From Taenia hydatigena (lineage: Eukaryota; Platyhelminthes; Cestoda; Cyclophyllidea; Taeniidae), in contig JADWOT020000006.1 in assembly GCA_036345935.2 (NCBI GenBank), positions 18,822,519 through 18,886,518 on the forward strand: 64,000 nucleotides of DNA, written 5' to 3'. A program made the position numbers and the translations under genes. The notes beneath the pieces were generated by a model. The model had not been told where the DNA came from, made no database searches, and was given only the letters and a program-made list of their open reading frames with translations. This document shows, in pieces, positions 60,318 to 64,000 of the stretch (its first letter is position 1; each line of letters starts with the position of its first letter).

Positions 60318-60502
60318 TTTGTTTGTTATGACTGCCGGTTTTGCTCTCGGTCATAGAGGTGGTCATATTGCCTTAGCCGCGTGAGGTAGACTCTGGGCTA
60401 CGCCAGCAGCTCCATTCCATCTGTTTGTTGAATATATATGTGTACATATTCTACCCTGGCATTTTGCCATATGTTGTCTTCAAGGGAGTCTAGGGACGCT
60501 AC
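60318..60502 (+). repeat. Repeat R1, direct copy 3
   Basis: ACTGCCGGTTTTGCTCTCGG, GTCATATTGCCTTAGCCGCG, CTACGCCAGCAGCTCC, ATATTCTACCCTGGCATTT, CTTCAAGGGAGTCTAGGGAC, GCTAC. Only about 25 bases separate it from copy 2. Confidence 0.7.
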
Positions 60503-60773
60503 GTGTAGCAACTCCATTGTCACAACTATCGAACAAATTTAGCACTACTGGTCCAAAAAAAGTGGCATGCAAGAGATTATTTATTACCTCAAAAACCATG
60601 TATGCCATTCTGATTTTATAACTACTTATGTACGTTTTAATATTGGCTATTTGGACTGCCGCAATCTGTAATAATGCTTTGCAGCATATCTGGAGGGTAA
60701 TGTTCTTATGTTTTTAACTTTTCGGCTTTAGCATGGCTGCGGAGAAGATTCGAGGCACTTATTTACATGCCAG

Positions 60774-60952
60774 CGTAGCGTCTCGAGGCTCCCTCGAAGG
60801 CAAAAGAAGGCAGAATACTAGGGTGGAGTATATATATTCAACAGACAGAGGGAAGTAAGCTGCTGGCATGACCCGGAGGCTAGCCTACGCAACAAAGGCA
60901 ACATGGCCACCTCTGTCACCTTGACCGAAACCGGTGGTTCAAACAAATAAAG
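60774..60952 (-). repeat. Repeat R1, inverted copy
   Basis: Reads GTAGCGTCTCGAGGCTCCCT, GGCAGAATACTAGGGTGG, TATATATTCAACAGACAGAG, CAACATGGCCACCTCTGTC and GACCGAAACCGG, the reverse complement of the copy 1/3 block order. With copy 3 it forms a potential foldback of about 180-bp arms around a 270-bp loop. Confidence 0.7.
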
Positions 60953-61969
60953 TACCACAGCCGGAGTTCTGGATGCAACTCGATTACCTTGATCCCAAGT
61001 ATAAAAGCGCCATACTGCAACACGTGTGAGAGCTTTAAGTGTGGTGTAAGCATGTACTTTTGAAGAATCTAAGAAGTGGTTCTTGAAAGAGAATAAATTT
61101 AGACCAGGTGGAGTTTGCTTATTTATGGTCTGTCTTCTTAGTTCTCATTAAGCAAATTTTATCTTTGAAAGTGTTTGGCCACAATCGCTCGCATTAGACC
61201 TCTCACCAATTTCACAGACAAAGTAAAGGTAGACTGATCACGAATGGGTGCATATTTATAGGCTTTTAGCCAAGTTTTACAGTGTTATTTGTTATGCTCG
61301 TCCATTTAATTGGCGCCGTTCTGAGCCGGCCATTCATTTGCTGAAGTGCCTTACGTGTGTTGGGTGTGCGAGCGTAACATCGCCTCATTTCGGGCTCTGC
61401 CTTTGCTCGGTAAGTGGTTTTCTTCGTTTTTGATGGGTTCTCACCAGCCATTTAGTTGTAGCGCTTCAAATCGTTTACTTTTTTTACTTCACGTTATCTC
61501 AATGTATGGCATTTTCCATTTGCGTATTGGTAATTTCTGTCTAACTATTCATAAAATCACTTACGACTAGTCTTATTTTGGTAATTTTGGCAAATGGGTG
61601 CATAGCATTGCCAGTTTTCTCGCAATATACGTCTTGCATATTCTGACCATAGTGGAAATTCCTCATTGAGTCGTTCTAAATAGCACCAAATTGACTTGGA
61701 CTTTTTGTTCACATAACTAAATTTTCAGTTTAATCAAATATACACACCAGTTCTTACTATGCTTGACGCCTTGTCAAAGCGCTATTTTGGCCCTGAAGAT
61801 GGGGTTCGACTCCTGAGTTTAAAAGATGCGATTTAGCTTTCATGGCATTGCTCTCTTCACTCACGGATGTGGCCACTCTGTGATCTCTTTCATGTGGAAT
61901 AAACTGGCCATTTTTCCTACACGAACGATCACTCTAGATATCCGGCTAAATTCCAACTTTTTTCCATAG

Positions 61970-62199
61970 ATGAAACCAAAAAAGGGCTTATTTGTCGTCC
62001 TAGAAGGCCTTGATCGAGTGGGTAAGTCGACGCAGGCAAAGATGTTAGCGGAGGCTCTCAGCGGCCTCTACGGTGCGGAGACCTACCTCCTCGGCTTTCC
62101 CGACCGCTCCACACCCATCGGACAGTGCCTGAGTGACTACCTCTCCGGTAAAGTCGACATCAATCCGCATGCTGTTCACCTCCTCTTTACTGCTAACAG
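61970..62199 (+). CDS. DTYMK: Thymidylate (dTMP) kinase, exon 1
   Basis: dTMP kinase phosphorylates dTMP to dTDP with ATP, in the last common step of dTTP supply. ATG 61970 gives 76 codons plus two bases before AACAG|GTAACG. Visible motifs: P-loop GLDRVGKSTQ at 13-22, the substrate-binding FPDRSTPIG at 43-51 (FPERSTEIG in the human enzyme) and HLLFTANR at 70-77. The ATG directly follows TTTTTTCCATAG, a splice acceptor, so the start codon is the first codon of an exon. No mitochondrial presequence is in this exon. The family assignment is secure from several conserved motifs. The symbol follows the human gene. Confidence 0.95.
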
Positions 62200-63632
62200 G
62201 TAACGTTTCAGTGTTCTGAGACGTTCCTGAAAGCGTTGTGGGGTTCATAAGCATGTGGAAAATCTTTTTTTTTGTCAACGGTAGGGCTAAGTTGCAGGCT
62301 TTGGGGCTGCTAGAATCCGCGTAGACTGAGGATCAAAACGAATACAGACCCTTCGGTGTTTTGATCTGGCTCTCAACTTTCCATAATTCCTATCTGTGGC
62401 TATAAGTTGTGATGTATCTTTGCTTTGCGGCATCGTTTGTGCATAAGTCAAGCAAATAAAAGAGTATTTTTTTGCTGGCTTCATAAATGGGGACTTCGAC
62501 TTAAAAAAGTACTGTTTATTCAAGGTTTTGTCGTGTTTATGTTTCATTGCTAATATGGTCCTGAATAGGGAGTCAGTGCCTTGAATCACAATTTCAGTCT
62601 TATTTGGAATGTCTTTATTTAGATCCCTACATTGTTCATGATTTTGCTGGTCATATCAATGGCATTCTTGATGTTCCTTACCGTGGCGTTTTAAGCTCCA
62701 TCAATTGCGGATAAAATCTATTCACCTTTGGTATCATTTGCCATCGCATTAATGCTCTTAAATCATTTCAGCCGCTTGAGGAATCTTTGCACTGTTGTGA
62801 GTGGAAAGCTTTGGTATATCTTTGTTTCAGGATATCATTTAGGCTTAAATCTAGTCGTTGCCAATAATCTTATCCGCATTTATGGAAGGCGTGTTGTCAT
62901 TGTAAGCGAAAATCAGTTCTCTTTTTATGTCTGGTTGCTAGTGCGTTTTTCAATTTCATTATTCTCACATTCATGAAAAATTGAGTTCCAGAAGCATCTA
63001 GATTACAGGTTTACAATTTTTTGGCACATCGAATGGCGTTTGGTGACGTTGGATCTTGAAATATGCTCACTGATGCTCTCACTCCTACCAACAAGCGTGA
63101 TTTTATTTCAGTTTTACCCTAGACAATAATCCGCTGTTGCATTGTTTAGGAGCTGTTGTTAGGCACGGACCAAGCAGATGCCATTATTTCCCAATCCTCG
63201 GCATAAATATCCATCTCGTAATATTAACACCACTTACTTCACGGGATCATCCTTTTGTATTGCGGCCAGTAGTTTAATTTTTGGAGCAATTGTCCAGACA
63301 TTTTATTGTTGTTGGTAATTTGTTTGCGAAGCGCAAAAATAATTATTTAAGCAGCGTCTTGGCATTGCTGTTCATTTGTTAGTAGACATTATGGGCAGGT
63401 AGACTCCATCAGTAGTGCTGTTCACGACTGGCCTGTTTCAGTAGTATTTAACCTGTCGCACTTCACATTAGTTAGATTGGGAGCACTAATCCTCAGTGGT
63501 GTCTGCTGTCTATATATTCTTTCCCTTGCGACGAAACAGAGCACGGAAGTGCTCCAAAAATCAGTGGTACCACTAAAGTTCCTACTGATTCCCTTCATTC
63601 CCTCAGTATCTGTAGTCCTTTTTTAAAATCAG
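62200..63632 (+). other. Intron 1 of thymidylate kinase
   Basis: 1433 bp, GTAACG ... TTTTAAAATCAG. The donor departs from GTAAGT. The interior is AT-rich, with no recognised gene or repeat; open frames inside it are chance. Confidence 0.85.
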
Positions 63633-64000
63633 ATGGGAAAGAGCATCTGACATCCAAACAGCTCTTGCGGAGGGTCGCTGCGTCGTGCTGGATCGATATA
63701 GCTACTCAGGCATCGCCTACACCGCCTCAAAGGCGCACCCCGATTCTCCTACTTGGGAGTGGTGTCTACGCAGCGAGGAGGATCTCCCCCAACCCGACCT
63801 CGTGGTCTGTCTCGTTCCCTCCTGCGTGGACGACCTAGCGGATCGGGGTGCCTATGGCAAGGAACGCTTCGAAAATGCGCCCTTTCAGACCCGTGTGCTT
63901 GCCAACTTCCACCGATTGGCGAAGGATTTTGAGGAGAAGCGTCGAAGAGGGGAAGTGGCGCCTCTCTGGAGGTGTATCAATGTGGAGAACTCAGATGTCC
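63633..64000 (+). CDS. DTYMK: Thymidylate kinase, exon 2 (cut by window end)
   Basis: The joined codon AG|A restores the Arg of ANRWE, and the frame stays open to the window edge (residues 77-199). Motifs: DRYSYSGIAYT at 97-107 (the DR(Y/H) catalytic motif), the LPQPDLVVCL strand at 128-137, and the LID segment RGAYGKERFE at 148-157, in the place and form of the human RGAFGHERYE. That LID carries no extra Arg, and the P-loop has Arg at 16, as in the eukaryotic (type I) enzymes. Usual length is about 210-225 residues, so roughly 15-25 are missing beyond the window. GC content is higher than in the flanks. Confidence 0.95.

Larger units (their letters stand above)
56175..61969. other. Spacer between gene G and thymidylate kinase
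   Basis: Holds possible minus-strand exons (58129-58456, 58471-58689) and a cluster of repeats (59554-60952), listed separately. Open frames at 56189-56500 and a minus-strand frame at 57374-57643 (with a hydrophobic MAIAFLILALVRIVVI) have no supporting splice or family evidence. A CTCG|GTAAGT donor at 61409/61410 may belong to the kinase gene. Confidence 0.45.

Noticed and set aside
1..64000. tRNA, rRNA, snRNA, CRISPR arrays, bacterial-style operons
   Set aside because: No tRNA B-box with matching cloverleaf, rRNA core or regular spacer array was noticed; a tRNAscan-SE/Infernal run would be decisive.

Overview
The window reads as animal nuclear DNA, most probably from a parasitic flatworm, with a tapeworm the best guess. 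It is AT-rich by eye, the coding DNA is spread over large spacers, introns follow GT..AG, AATAAA signals follow stop codons, and dispersed degenerate repeats are common. One gene is securely named: dTMP (thymidylate) kinase at the right edge, split by an intron and cut by the window end. The organism call is inference. No tRNA, rRNA, CRISPR or bacterial-type feature was seen.

The main content is a loose cluster of related, intron-poor genes of unknown function between 1.4 and 44.3 kb: A (1450-2634 +), B (8943-9848 +), C (17084-18553 -), D (28952-30340 +, two exons), E (32879-34234 +) and F (42829-44253 +). A, B, C, E and F start with a basic globular domain of about 100 residues whose strand pattern looks like a PH/PTB fold. 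Long, low-complexity, Ser/Arg-rich tails follow. A, C and D share three short tail motifs in the same order, and F shares parts of them. B and E share their extreme C-terminus. D appears to be a tail without the N-terminal domain. Gene G (53678-55955 +, three exons) follows; it is basic and Ser-containing but its kinship to the family is uncertain.

Spacers of 2.5 to 9 kb hold few clear genes. They contain possible exons with good splice signals (minus strand at 11.6, 21.8, 24.5, 28.1-28.5, 52.2 and 58.1-58.7 kb; plus strand at 36.5-36.9 kb), a repeat family in three direct copies plus one inverted copy at 59.5-61.0 kb with decayed copies elsewhere, a second repeat in two copies (26.0 and 37.9 kb), several hairpins and short simple repeats. 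These calls are weaker and are scored accordingly.

Working picture: local duplication produced a family of small-domain plus Ser/Arg-tail proteins, perhaps adaptors or scaffolds controlled by phosphorylation. Function is inference only. The housekeeping nucleotide kinase next door, whose start codon sits directly after a splice acceptor, has no visible link to the family.
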